Part shown: in pieces, positions 1-5,724 of the stretch | How positions within the stretch are numbered: position 1 is the stretch's first letter | Layout of the letters: each line of letters begins with the position of its first letter | From: Bacteroidia bacterium | GTDB lineage: Bacteria > Bacteroidota > Bacteroidia > UKL13-3 | NCBI GenBank assembly: GCA_019454865.1 | Contig: JACFNJ010000022.1 | Location: 3,282 to 10,263, forward strand | Direction: 5' to 3' | Length of the DNA stretch: 6,982 nucleotides | The notes under the pieces: generated by a model | Told to the model about the DNA's origin: nothing | Seen by the model: only the letters and a program-made list of their open reading frames with translations | Databases searched by the model: none | Translations under genes and position numbers: made by a program

Positions 1-190
1 CTTTGGTATCTGCATACACATTATCGCCAAGCAATGCAAAAACATTAGGTTTATGTTTTACAACAACATCATAAATTGGCAAAGGATGCGACTGGTTAGC
101 ACATGAGCCAAACGCTAAACGAAATGTATCCGATTGAGCATATACACAACTATATAATAAAACAAAAGATAGAATTAGCTTAAAACGCAT
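1..190 (-). CDS. PhoD-like metallophosphatase, N-terminal fragment (runs off left edge)
   Basis: The reverse strand from ATG at 190 gives 63 codons before the window ends. Residues 1-18 form a signal peptide: a basic start (RFK), a hydrophobic core, and a signal peptidase I site VYA|Q at 16-19, the A|Q cleavage common in Bacteroidota. The mature part opens with LAFGSC (25-30) and reaches LLGDNVYAD (53-61). In the PhoD/alkaline phosphatase D family these correspond to the N-terminal GSC strand and the metal-binding GDNxYAD motif. The expected role is a secreted, metal-dependent phosphomonoesterase or phosphodiesterase; the substrate cannot be told from this fragment. The start lies one base after the stop of the CPBP gene upstream (TAA, one base, ATG), so the two are almost surely co-transcribed. 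Cys15 is not in a good lipobox (Tyr at -2), so I favour a soluble secreted form. Family assignment is fairly secure; the rest of the gene is not visible. Confidence 0.82.
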   Translation of the reverse strand, partial: MRFKLILSFVLLYSCVYAQSDTFRLAFGSCANQSHPLPIYDVVVKHKPNVFALLGDNVYADTK

Positions 191-191
191 G

Positions 192-848
192 TTAAAATAA
201 TTTAGTAGGTAAATCTAAGTATAAAGCCATAAAATATAAACTATCTGAAAATGTATGTACGATTACTACAAACATTAAATTGAAACGATAGATTAAATAA
301 ATATAACCGATAAAGAATGAATTAAGAAAAACTCCGGTTGCTATTGCCACTCCTCCATTTAATGCAAGTAATGCCGAGAACAGTGCTGCAACAGCTATGG
401 CTAAATACTTATTCTTAAATAACTGCATAAAACGCTCTTGTAAAAATCCTCTCCATACCATCTCGTAACAAACTCCGGATGTTAACCCTATGGTAAAAAA
501 CACCAACAACAATAATTTAAAATTACCTTTTAGTTTATCTATTGACGGCTGAAAAGTAGTGTCATTTAAAATGTTTGCCATAGCAGGAACGATAAGCCAA
601 TAAAGCAAAAAGCCAGAAACAAGACCTAAAAAAATAGCAAATGTAATTGACTTTGGGCGAGACTGCTGTTTTAAAGCCTGTATCCATAAAAAACAATCAG
701 GAGACTGAATAATAAACACCAAAGCAATAATAGCACTTACAATTAATGCAAGTGATTCAACAAATGCATTATCAGTAAAGAAAAAAGGAATGGATTGAAA
801 AATTAATAATATTATTATTTGAATTGTACTCTTAAATGAAAACGTCAT
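192..848 (-). CDS. CPBP-family (CAAX protease/Abi-like) membrane protein with degenerate active site
   Basis: This 218-residue, very hydrophobic protein has about six or seven likely membrane spans (roughly 7-24, 30-48, 68-94, 110-126, 147-164, 168-188, 190-211). Its C-terminal half aligns with the CPBP/Rce1 glutamic protease fold. Motif 1, normally EExxxRG, reads YEMVWRG (128-134). Motif 2, normally FxxxH, reads FSALL (157-161). Motif 3, normally HxxxN or HxxxD, reads HTFSD (198-202). The first glutamate (the catalytic one in Rce1) and the motif 2 histidine are therefore missing, while the second Glu, the Arg and the last His remain. This suggests a non-proteolytic membrane scaffold or a protein of altered chemistry, which is inference. 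Family members include CAAX prenyl proteases and bacteriocin self-immunity proteins. It lies 12 bases after the TPR lipoprotein gene and one base before the PhoD-like gene, so it is the middle gene of a probable operon. Confidence 0.78.
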   Translation of the reverse strand: MTFSFKSTIQIIILLIFQSIPFFFTDNAFVESLALIVSAIIALVFIIQSPDCFLWIQALKQQSRPKSITFAIFLGLVSGFLLYWLIVPAMANILNDTTFQPSIDKLKGNFKLLLLVFFTIGLTSGVCYEMVWRGFLQERFMQLFKNKYLAIAVAALFSALLALNGGVAIATGVFLNSFFIGYIYLIYRFNLMFVVIVHTFSDSLYFMALYLDLPTKLF

Positions 849-860
849 TCTAAATTTCCT

Positions 861-1475
861 TTAATTTACTCCAAAACGATGCAACATTTCGCCTTTAGAC
901 ATTTGTTTCAAACGATTAATAAAAGCAAGCAAAGTAGGGTTATCGTGTCGAGAATAAATAGAATCGAACAGAATTTGAGCTTCATGTTCTTTATTCAAAA
1001 AGCGTAAATTAATAGCTTTGTTAATTGAATATGTTTCATAAGGGTCGTTATCTGCTTTAATAGTATCTAAAATATTATCAAACAATATATCCGCTTCTTC
1101 AAATTTCTTCATTGCACCAATAGAATCCTGTCGTAACAATAAAAAAATACCACATGTTGCTTTCAAATCAGGGCTATAAGGACGAAGTTCTTCCAATTTA
1201 TTCAGAGTTCTAAAGGCATCATCACGCAAACCCAACTGATTTTGATACATTAACTTATTCCAATATGCTTCGTAATATGTAGGATCATGTGCAATGGCAT
1301 TATCCAATAACCCTAAAGCAGCTTGTAAAGACTCGCTAGAATACGAAGCCTTAGTAAGATTTATCGCACTATCTGTAAGCAACTTAGCCTGTAAAGTAGC
1401 ATCAGGTTTTGAATTTGTACACGAAACAATAAAAAATGGAATAAAGCACATTAAACCAACAAGATGTTTTTGCAT
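861..1475 (-). CDS. TPR-repeat lipoprotein
   Basis: From ATG at 1475 this is a 204-residue protein with a lipoprotein signal: MQKH start, hydrophobic stretch 5-17, and lipobox IVSC with the lipidated Cys at 19. The frame is open to another ATG at 1514, but that start adds 13 polar and mixed residues ahead of the signal peptide and would bury it, so the shorter form is preferred. Residues about 46-146 are helical with tetratricopeptide character: repeated A/L/Y spacing, 'NAIAHDP-YYEAYWNK', and 'LDP'-like turns such as ELRPYSPD. The spacing suggests about two and a half to three TPR units. Such proteins are usually periplasmic or outer-membrane adaptors; no partner is identifiable here. It is the first gene of a probable minus-strand operon with the CPBP protein and the PhoD-like phosphatase. 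It lies downstream of the rpmA terminator, so it needs its own promoter, which I could not pick out with confidence. Confidence 0.78.
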   Translation of the reverse strand: MQKHLVGLMCFIPFFIVSCTNSKPDATLQAKLLTDSAINLTKASYSSESLQAALGLLDNAIAHDPTYYEAYWNKLMYQNQLGLRDDAFRTLNKLEELRPYSPDLKATCGIFLLLRQDSIGAMKKFEEADILFDNILDTIKADNDPYETYSINKAINLRFLNKEHEAQILFDSIYSRHDNPTLLAFINRLKQMSKGEMLHRFGVN

Positions 1476-1549
1476 TTCACTAAAATTTGAAATGGGAAAA
1501 TAGTGAATTTTCAATATGTCCGAAAATTTGTTTATAAAAAGTAAAATTT

Positions 1550-1586
1550 AAGAAACAAAAAAGCCACTCAAAATTTGAATGGCTTT
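1550..1586 (-). terminator. Intrinsic terminator of rplU-rpmA
   Basis: Just downstream of the rpmA stop (1610) lies an inverted repeat centred on 1573, with arms about 1560-1571 and 1575-1586. Read on the minus strand the arm is AAAGCCAUUCAAA against UUUGAGUGGCUUU, then a U-rich run (UUUUGUUUCUU) over about 1559-1549. The single non-Watson-Crick position (1567/1579) is a G-U wobble in minus-strand RNA but a C-A mismatch in plus-strand RNA. This fits termination of leftward transcripts. It separates the ribosomal protein operon from the lipoprotein gene. Confidence 0.8.
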
Positions 1587-1609
1587 AAAAATTATAATAT
1601 GTTACCCAC

Positions 1610-1861
1610 TTACGCTTCAACAGAAACGTATGAGCGTCCGTTAGATTTCTTCTTAAATACTACTTTTCCATCTATCAGTGCAAATAATGTATGGTCTTTT
1701 CCTATACCTACGTTATTACCCGGATGATGTTTTGTTCCACGTTGGCGAACGATTATATTACCAGCAATAGCTGCTTGGCCTCCAAATATTTTAACACCAA
1801 GACGCTTACTGTGCGACTCACGACCGTTCTTTGAACTACCAACACCTTTTTTATGTGCCAT
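1610..1861 (-). CDS. rpmA: 50S ribosomal protein L27
   Basis: This 83-residue basic protein is bL27 of the large ribosomal subunit, whose N-terminal tail reaches toward the peptidyl transferase centre. It begins MAHKKGVGSSKNGRES, the mature form without the cleavable extension seen in Firmicutes. The conserved core follows with LGVKIFGGQ (21-29), the IIVRQRGTKHHPG block (36-48) and GxGKDHTLFAL (53-62). Length and start agree with the family. It follows rplU at 34 bases and is closed by a strong terminator at about 1550-1586. The GTPase gene obg, which often follows rpmA in other bacteria, is absent here. Confidence 0.98.
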   Translation of the reverse strand: MAHKKGVGSSKNGRESHSKRLGVKIFGGQAAIAGNIIVRQRGTKHHPGNNVGIGKDHTLFALIDGKVVFKKKSNGRSYVSVEA

Positions 1862-1895
1862 TATTTTACGTTTTTATTCGGTTAATAATTAATTA

Positions 1896-2207
1896 CTAAG
1901 CGTTAATTGCTTCAATTTGAATTTTAGTAAAGGATTGACGATGTCCGTTTTTCTTTCTATATCCTTTTCTACGTTTTTTCTTAAAAACAATTACTTTATC
2001 CCCTTTTACATGGGTTAAAACTTTTGCTTTTACATTAGCACCAGCTACAGCCGGAGCTCCAATTTTTACATTTCCGTTGTTGCTTACTAGCAACACATTG
2101 TTTAGTTCAATGCTGGCGCCTTCTGCTTGCTGTAAACGATGTACATATAGCATTTGGTCTTTTTCTACTTTGAACTGTTGGCCAGCGATTTCCACTATTG
2201 CAAACAT
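1896..2207 (-). CDS. rplU: 50S ribosomal protein L21
   Basis: This 103-residue protein is bL21, which binds 23S rRNA in the large subunit. It starts MFAIVEIAGQQFKVEKDQ, the hallmark N-terminus of the family. It ends with the strongly basic RNA-binding block VFKKKRRKGYRKKNGHRQ (about 74-91) and the FTKIQI strand. Length is typical. It is the first gene of the rplU-rpmA operon. Upstream sits a full-match Bacteroidota promoter (2243-2273), predicting a short leader of about 30 bases. The leader is A/T-rich with no Shine-Dalgarno sequence, as usual in this phylum. I see no extended stem-loop leader of the kind used for autoregulation. Confidence 0.98.
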   Translation of the reverse strand: MFAIVEIAGQQFKVEKDQMLYVHRLQQAEGASIELNNVLLVSNNGNVKIGAPAVAGANVKAKVLTHVKGDKVIVFKKKRRKGYRKKNGHRQSFTKIQIEAINA

Positions 2208-2242
2208 GTTATTTATTATTAAGTTTTTTAATTAAAGGACTG

Positions 2243-2273
2243 CAAAAATACATTTATTTGGTACAAATACAAA
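2243..2273 (-). promoter_or_regulatory. Bacteroidota-type promoter of rplU-rpmA
   Basis: Read on the minus strand, TTTG at 2273-2270 is followed by exactly 19 bases and then TATTTTTG at 2250-2243. This matches the known Bacteroidota sigma-ABfr consensus TTTG-N19-TAnnTTTG at every fixed position. The start of transcription is expected a few bases further on, around 2235-2238, about 30 bases before the rplU ATG. The prediction rests on sequence match, spacing and location only. Confidence 0.75.
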
Positions 2274-2318
2274 TGTTTTCAAAAATCTTTTAAATAAGCA
2301 TTTTAGGTTTTTTAACGT

Positions 2319-2350
2319 ATTGAATATTTCTGCATGTAATCGGATTTTTG
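2319..2350 (+). promoter_or_regulatory. Weak candidate promoter for the 2355-3502 trio
   Basis: GATTTTTG at 2343-2350 differs from TAnnTTTG in the first base, and ATTG at 2319-2322 differs from TTTG in one, with a 20-base spacer. The -7-like box ends four bases before the ATG at 2355, so a transcript from it would be leaderless. A second near-match, TATTTCTG at 2325-2332, has no good upstream partner. The rest of the 2208-2354 spacer is plain A/T-rich DNA. This call is tentative. Confidence 0.25.
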
Positions 2351-2354
2351 AAAT

Positions 2355-2702
2355 ATGTATCCTACATTAAACACAAAGAAGCCAACTGATAAGATGCTTC
2401 AAACCATGCTGAATGCTTGTGAGAATGCTCAAATTGAAAACTGGAACGATTTGAAACCATTAGTTTCCGGTGAACTAAGTAATTTTTTACTTATGCTTAC
2501 CTGGATTAAAGATATGAAACAAAAACAAGAAATGGGGATTGAGCAAGCAAGAGTTTATGTAGATATTCAAAAAACTACTGCTCGCAACAAGCTAATGGTA
2601 CTACCCGGTTTGGATGTAATAAAGGTAGATAACATTTTAAATCAAAGTGTTGACTCAATACGTAAAGATATTTTTGACTATATAGGCTGGGTAATAATTT
2701 AA
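2355..2702 (+). CDS. Uncharacterised small helical protein
   Basis: I do not recognise this 115-residue protein. It has no signal peptide and no convincing membrane span; the hydrophobic stretch 42-52 (SNFLLMLTWIK) is short and looks like a buried or amphipathic helix. The sequence reads as mostly helical with mixed charge: 11-30, 39-76 including KDMKQKQEMGIEQARVYV, and 90-110. It ends in the aromatic/aliphatic tail YIGWVII. One cysteine (22) and no metal or nucleotide motif are visible. The ATG at 2355 gives the longest form; the next Met (14) would remove only a polar N-terminus and cannot be excluded. It lies 25 bases before the holin-like membrane protein gene, in the same direction, and is divergent from rplU. 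A cytoplasmic partner of the following membrane protein is plausible but unproven. Codon and base usage match the neighbours, so there is no sign of recent transfer. Confidence 0.72.
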   Translation: MYPTLNTKKPTDKMLQTMLNACENAQIENWNDLKPLVSGELSNFLLMLTWIKDMKQKQEMGIEQARVYVDIQKTTARNKLMVLPGLDVIKVDNILNQSVDSIRKDIFDYIGWVII

Positions 2703-2727
2703 TCCAAAACACTAACTTGCAACTATT

Positions 2728-3072
2728 ATGGAGCAAGAACCAAAAGTACTACTCAACCAAATTGTGGAACATTTGAATGAGTATGTTGAAACTCAAAAAG
2801 AAATCATCAAACTTCAAACAGTAAAGCATACAAGTGCTGCAATTGGAAATATCACTGCATTTTTATTATTAGCATTATTTTTAATTGCTGCATATTTATT
2901 CATTAATATTTCAATTGCATTGTATTTAACTAATTTGGTAGCTAACACATTTATTGCATTTAGTTATGTAGCAATTGCCAATATAGTAATAGCTTTATTG
3001 CTGTTTATTTTCAGAAAAAATTTAGTTGTAAAACCCGTTCAAAATTTATTTATCAAACTTTTTACCGAATAA
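2728..3072 (+). CDS. Phage holin family (YqjE-like) membrane protein
   Basis: This 114-residue protein has the layout of the 'phage holin family'/YqjE-like proteins widespread on Bacteroidota and proteobacterial chromosomes. An N-terminal amphipathic helix (about 7-33, VEHLNEYVETQKEIIKLQTVK) is followed by two close membrane spans at about 42-66 and 72-95. A short basic tail (RKNLVVKPVQN, 96-106) and an amphipathic end (LFIKLF) complete it. Despite the name, these chromosomal proteins are not known lysis proteins. They are commonly found beside small stress-linked YtxH/ElaB/YqjK-type genes, and their function is poorly defined. The gene ends one base before the start of the coiled-coil gene, so the pair is surely translated from one mRNA. 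No phage genes flank it. Confidence 0.8.
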   Translation: MEQEPKVLLNQIVEHLNEYVETQKEIIKLQTVKHTSAAIGNITAFLLLALFLIAAYLFINISIALYLTNLVANTFIAFSYVAIANIVIALLLFIFRKNLVVKPVQNLFIKLFTE

Positions 3073-3073
3073 T

Positions 3074-3502
3074 ATGGCAAGAAATTTAATAGAAATTGAA
3101 CAACAAATACTTCAATTGGAAGAACAAAAAAAATTGCAATTGGAGTCATTAAAACAGGATGTAGCATATTTGACAGAAACTATGCATCCGTTGAATATTG
3201 CTAAAAGAGGTATCACAAAATGGATAAATAAAAATACAGGAAGTCAATTATCAATTAAAGGCAATTTACTTGGTATTCTTGGCACATTTATGATTGAAGA
3301 TTTACTCTTGCGTGATGCAGGATTAATAAAAAGAACTTTGGGTAGAATACTTAGCTCAACACTGATACAAGACATATTAAAAGGAGATGACTCGTGGATT
3401 AAAAGAAATATTCAAAAACTTGCAGGCTGGGTAAAAAATAAAAGTAATAACAATTTTAATACATCTGAAACACCCTCTACAGAAACTGCGAATAAACAGT
3501 AA
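3074..3502 (+). CDS. Uncharacterised coiled-coil protein paired with holin-family protein
   Basis: This 142-residue protein starts one base after the stop of the holin-family gene (TAA, one base, ATG). Residues about 5-35 form a strongly predicted coiled coil (IEQQILQLEEQKKLQLESLKQ). A basic segment follows (42-56, IAKRGITKWINKN). Residues 60-105 are amphipathic to moderately hydrophobic, with a GNLLGILGTFMIEDLLLRDAG stretch that may lie on or in the membrane. The C-terminus (about 120-142) is a low-complexity N/S/T/E tail, probably disordered. No catalytic motif is visible and there is no signal peptide. Organisation and size resemble the small third partner (YqjK-like position) next to YqjE-type proteins, but I claim no sequence homology to YqjK. 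A membrane-peripheral partner of the preceding protein is the simplest guess. Confidence 0.75.
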   Translation: MARNLIEIEQQILQLEEQKKLQLESLKQDVAYLTETMHPLNIAKRGITKWINKNTGSQLSIKGNLLGILGTFMIEDLLLRDAGLIKRTLGRILSSTLIQDILKGDDSWIKRNIQKLAGWVKNKSNNNFNTSETPSTETANKQ

Positions 3503-3558
3503 AAACCTTGATCTTTTATTCATTTAAGTCAATTAACAGCAGTACAAATCAAAGTGTA

Positions 3559-3577
3559 AATAGCTTTCAAAACTATT
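3559..3577. terminator. Possible weak bidirectional terminator between convergent genes
   Basis: In the 77-base gap between the convergent trio and the ribonuclease gene, AATAG (3559-3563) pairs with CTATT (3573-3577). On the minus strand three further inner pairs, one a G-U, extend the stem to eight. Neither side has a strong U-run, so this is only a candidate. Nothing else stands out in the gap. Confidence 0.25.
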
Positions 3578-3579
3578 GT

Positions 3580-4983
3580 TTACAACATAAAGGAATCACC
3601 AAAATCAGGTACTTCAACTTTAGTATAATTATCTTTCAATAATGTTTGTTGCATTGCAGCAAGGTTTATTTCATCACCATGTACCAAAAATATTTGCTTT
3701 AGGTTAGAGTTGTTACATGCCATTACATAGTTATGTATTTCATCTTTATCCGGATGTGAACTAAACACATCTGTTTTTGCAATCTTACTCATTATCCGAT
3801 AGTCTTTACCTTTTATTGATAAACTTTTTTGACCCGACAACAAACGATGTCCAAGCGTTCCTTCGGCACAGTATCCAGCAATTAATATTGTGCTAAAAGG
3901 GTTTTGGATATTATTTTTAACGTGTTCTTGTATTCTACCTCCTTCTACCATCCCTGCTGCAGAAATGATAATACAGGAATTTTGATAGGAAGAAACTAAA
4001 TCATGATGTTCAAGCTTATCAATCCAAACCAGATTTTCAAATTCAAACAAATCGCCATAAGTATTTAAAAAGCTTTTTGCGTCAGCATTTAACAATTCAG
4101 GATGATTGGAATAGACATGGGTAGATTTAATAGCCAAAGGACTATCTACAAATACTTTTACGGGTGGTAGTAATCCCTTTTTAGCAATTCGGCACAAAAC
4201 ATGAACAATACTTTGCGTACGACCAACACTAAAAGCCGGAATAACCAACCTTCCTCTTACTTTTACAATACTTTCGTCAATGTATTTTAGCAATTCTTCT
4301 TCTGCCAAGTCTGCTGACGAATGATTTCGTGCACCATAAGTGGTTTCGCAAATTAAATAATCTAAATTTTTCATTGGTTCAGCAGTGCGTATCAACTCAG
4401 CATGTTTTCTGCCCAAATCGCCACTAAATCCAACCCGTTTTGTACAATTATTATGTGTATATTCTATAACTACACTTGCAGCACCAAGCAAATGTCCTGC
4501 TTCTACCAATTCGATGTCAAGATTATCCTTAATAAAAAATTTCTTGTTAAATGGAAGTGTCAAAAAAGAATCCATTGCTGCTTCAACTTCCTTTTTTAGA
4601 TAAATAGGCTTGGGTACTTTTGCTTTTTTACTTTTTGATACTTTATTATATTGATTTTTGTAATCACTCCATTGAATATTTGCACTATCCATCAATAAAT
4701 GTTGAGTTAATTCAAAGGTAGGAGTTGTACAAATTATGTTACCCTTAAATCCTTGTTTTACTATTGTTGGAATGTTTCCGCTATGATCAATATGTGCATG
4801 AGTTAGTATTATTAAATCAATCTCTTCGGGCTTAAATGGAAATGAAAAAGCAGTTTCATTCAACACACGTTTTTGCTCATAATTCATTCCACAATCTATC
4901 AAAATATTGTACCCGTCATCCAAAGTAAGTAAGTGCATACTTCCTGTTACTTGCTTTGCTGCTCCCCAAAAAGTTATTTTCAT
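3580..4983 (-). CDS. Beta-CASP metallo-beta-lactamase ribonuclease (CPSF-73/RNase J superfamily)
   Basis: This 467-residue protein is a metallo-beta-lactamase fold hydrolase with an embedded beta-CASP domain and a C-terminal RNA-specificity (RMMBL) segment. The zinc site shows THAHIDH (61-67), H164 in EAGHLLGA, and D189 in FSGDLGR. The beta-CASP motifs are E213 in CETTYG (motif A), H410 in SSHPD (motif B) and H435 in LVHGD (motif C). PAFSVGRTQ (249-257) is also characteristic. All catalytic residues are present, so it should be an active RNA endo- or exonuclease in the cytoplasm. A Lys-rich stretch at 115-131 is probably an exposed nucleic-acid-contacting loop. There is no N-terminal KH region as in archaeal aCPSF1, and it is shorter than RNase J (about 550). 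The N-terminal MKITFWGAAKQVTGS is standard, which fixes the start. The gene is divergent from upp across 66 bases and convergent with the trio. The RNA targets are unknown. Confidence 0.93.
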   Translation of the reverse strand: MKITFWGAAKQVTGSMHLLTLDDGYNILIDCGMNYEQKRVLNETAFSFPFKPEEIDLIILTHAHIDHSGNIPTIVKQGFKGNIICTTPTFELTQHLLMDSANIQWSDYKNQYNKVSKSKKAKVPKPIYLKKEVEAAMDSFLTLPFNKKFFIKDNLDIELVEAGHLLGAASVVIEYTHNNCTKRVGFSGDLGRKHAELIRTAEPMKNLDYLICETTYGARNHSSADLAEEELLKYIDESIVKVRGRLVIPAFSVGRTQSIVHVLCRIAKKGLLPPVKVFVDSPLAIKSTHVYSNHPELLNADAKSFLNTYGDLFEFENLVWIDKLEHHDLVSSYQNSCIIISAAGMVEGGRIQEHVKNNIQNPFSTILIAGYCAEGTLGHRLLSGQKSLSIKGKDYRIMSKIAKTDVFSSHPDKDEIHNYVMACNNSNLKQIFLVHGDEINLAAMQQTLLKDNYTKVEVPDFGDSFML

Positions 4984-5036
4984 TGATATTGTATTTTATC
5001 GCTATAAAATTTTTTACGCAAAATAATTTTTATTCC

Positions 5037-5044
5037 TAACTTTG
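5037..5044 (+). promoter_or_regulatory. -7 promoter box directly before upp
   Basis: TAACTTTG matches the Bacteroidota -7 consensus TAnnTTTG at all fixed positions and ends five bases before the upp ATG at 5050. The -33 region is poor: TTTA at 5013-5016 with a 20-base spacer is the best fit. Transcription from here would begin at or next to the start codon, implying a leaderless mRNA. No comparably good box was found for the divergent ribonuclease gene in the same 66-base spacer. Confidence 0.5.
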
Positions 5045-5049
5045 ATAGA

Positions 5050-5700
5050 ATGACATGGATAAATCTTTCCGACTCGAATAATTTATTACACCAATTTGTA
5101 AGTGAATTACGTGATGTTAACATACAAACAGACCGAATGCGATTTAGAAAAAATATAGAACGAATTGGTCAAATAATGGCTTATGAAGTAAGCAAACACC
5201 TCAACTGGATAGAAATTGAAATAACTACACCATTGGGCAAACATAATAGCAAACGATTAGCAGAGCAGCCGGTATTAGCCACAATACTTCGTGCCGGTTT
5301 AAGTATGCACAATGGGTTGCTTGATTTTTTTGATAAAGCGGATTGTGCATTTATTTCCGCATATAGAAACCATACAGACAACCACAATTTTGAAATAAAA
5401 GTAGAATACAAAGCATGCCCGAGTATTGAACAAAGAGATTTAATAATAATTGACCCAATGCTTGCAACCGGACAAAGTATTGTATCAGCTTATCACGCAT
5501 TGTTAAAAAACGGAATACCCAAAAACATACACATCTTAGGTTTAATAGCAAGTAAGCAAGGGATAAAGTTTGTACAGGAAAATATAAAAAGTAATTTTAC
5601 ACTTTGGACAGCAGCAGTGGATGAAGCATTAAATGAATATAGCTATATTGTACCCGGATTAGGAGATGCAGGCGACTTATGTTTTGGAGAGAAATTGTAA
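5050..5700 (+). CDS. upp: Uracil phosphoribosyltransferase
   Basis: This 216-residue enzyme converts uracil and PRPP to UMP plus pyrophosphate, the pyrimidine salvage step, in the cytoplasm. The PRPP loop is IIIDPMLATGQSIVSA (132-147), with the Gln variant of the usual GG seen in Bacteroidota homologues. The uracil-binding signature is YIVPGLGDAGDLCFG (199-213). ATILRAGLSM (77-86) is the conserved second strand region. Length and the N-terminal DRMRFRKNIERIG block (28-40) fit the family and support ATG 5050; the next Met (30) would cut into this block. It may be expressed as a leaderless mRNA from the -7 box at 5037-5044. A sugar kinase gene follows 24 bases later in the same direction and could share the transcript. 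Confidence 0.96.
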   Translation: MTWINLSDSNNLLHQFVSELRDVNIQTDRMRFRKNIERIGQIMAYEVSKHLNWIEIEITTPLGKHNSKRLAEQPVLATILRAGLSMHNGLLDFFDKADCAFISAYRNHTDNHNFEIKVEYKACPSIEQRDLIIIDPMLATGQSIVSAYHALLKNGIPKNIHILGLIASKQGIKFVQENIKSNFTLWTAAVDEALNEYSYIVPGLGDAGDLCFGEKL

Positions 5701-5724
5701 TTTAAACTCAACCAATTTTACACA

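Noticed and set aside
1294..1503. Plus-strand open frame of 69 codons
   Set aside because: It lies antisense inside the TPR lipoprotein gene, has no family resemblance and no promoter; a shadow of the real frame.
2728..3502. Prophage remnant, suggested by the 'phage holin' family name
   Set aside because: No lysin, integrase, capsid or attachment repeat nearby, and base usage equals the neighbours; chromosomal YqjE-like proteins carry this name routinely.
4385..4603. Two overlapping plus-strand frames of 65-72 codons
   Set aside because: Antisense to the well-supported ribonuclease gene, with unlikely compositions and no recognisable features.
5019..5026. Minus-strand near-match TTATTTTG as a promoter for the ribonuclease gene
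   Set aside because: One mismatch at a fixed base and no TTTG at the expected distance.
5181..5551. Two minus-strand frames of 66-76 codons
   Set aside because: Antisense to upp, which is certain from its motifs; Cys/Leu-rich shadow translations.
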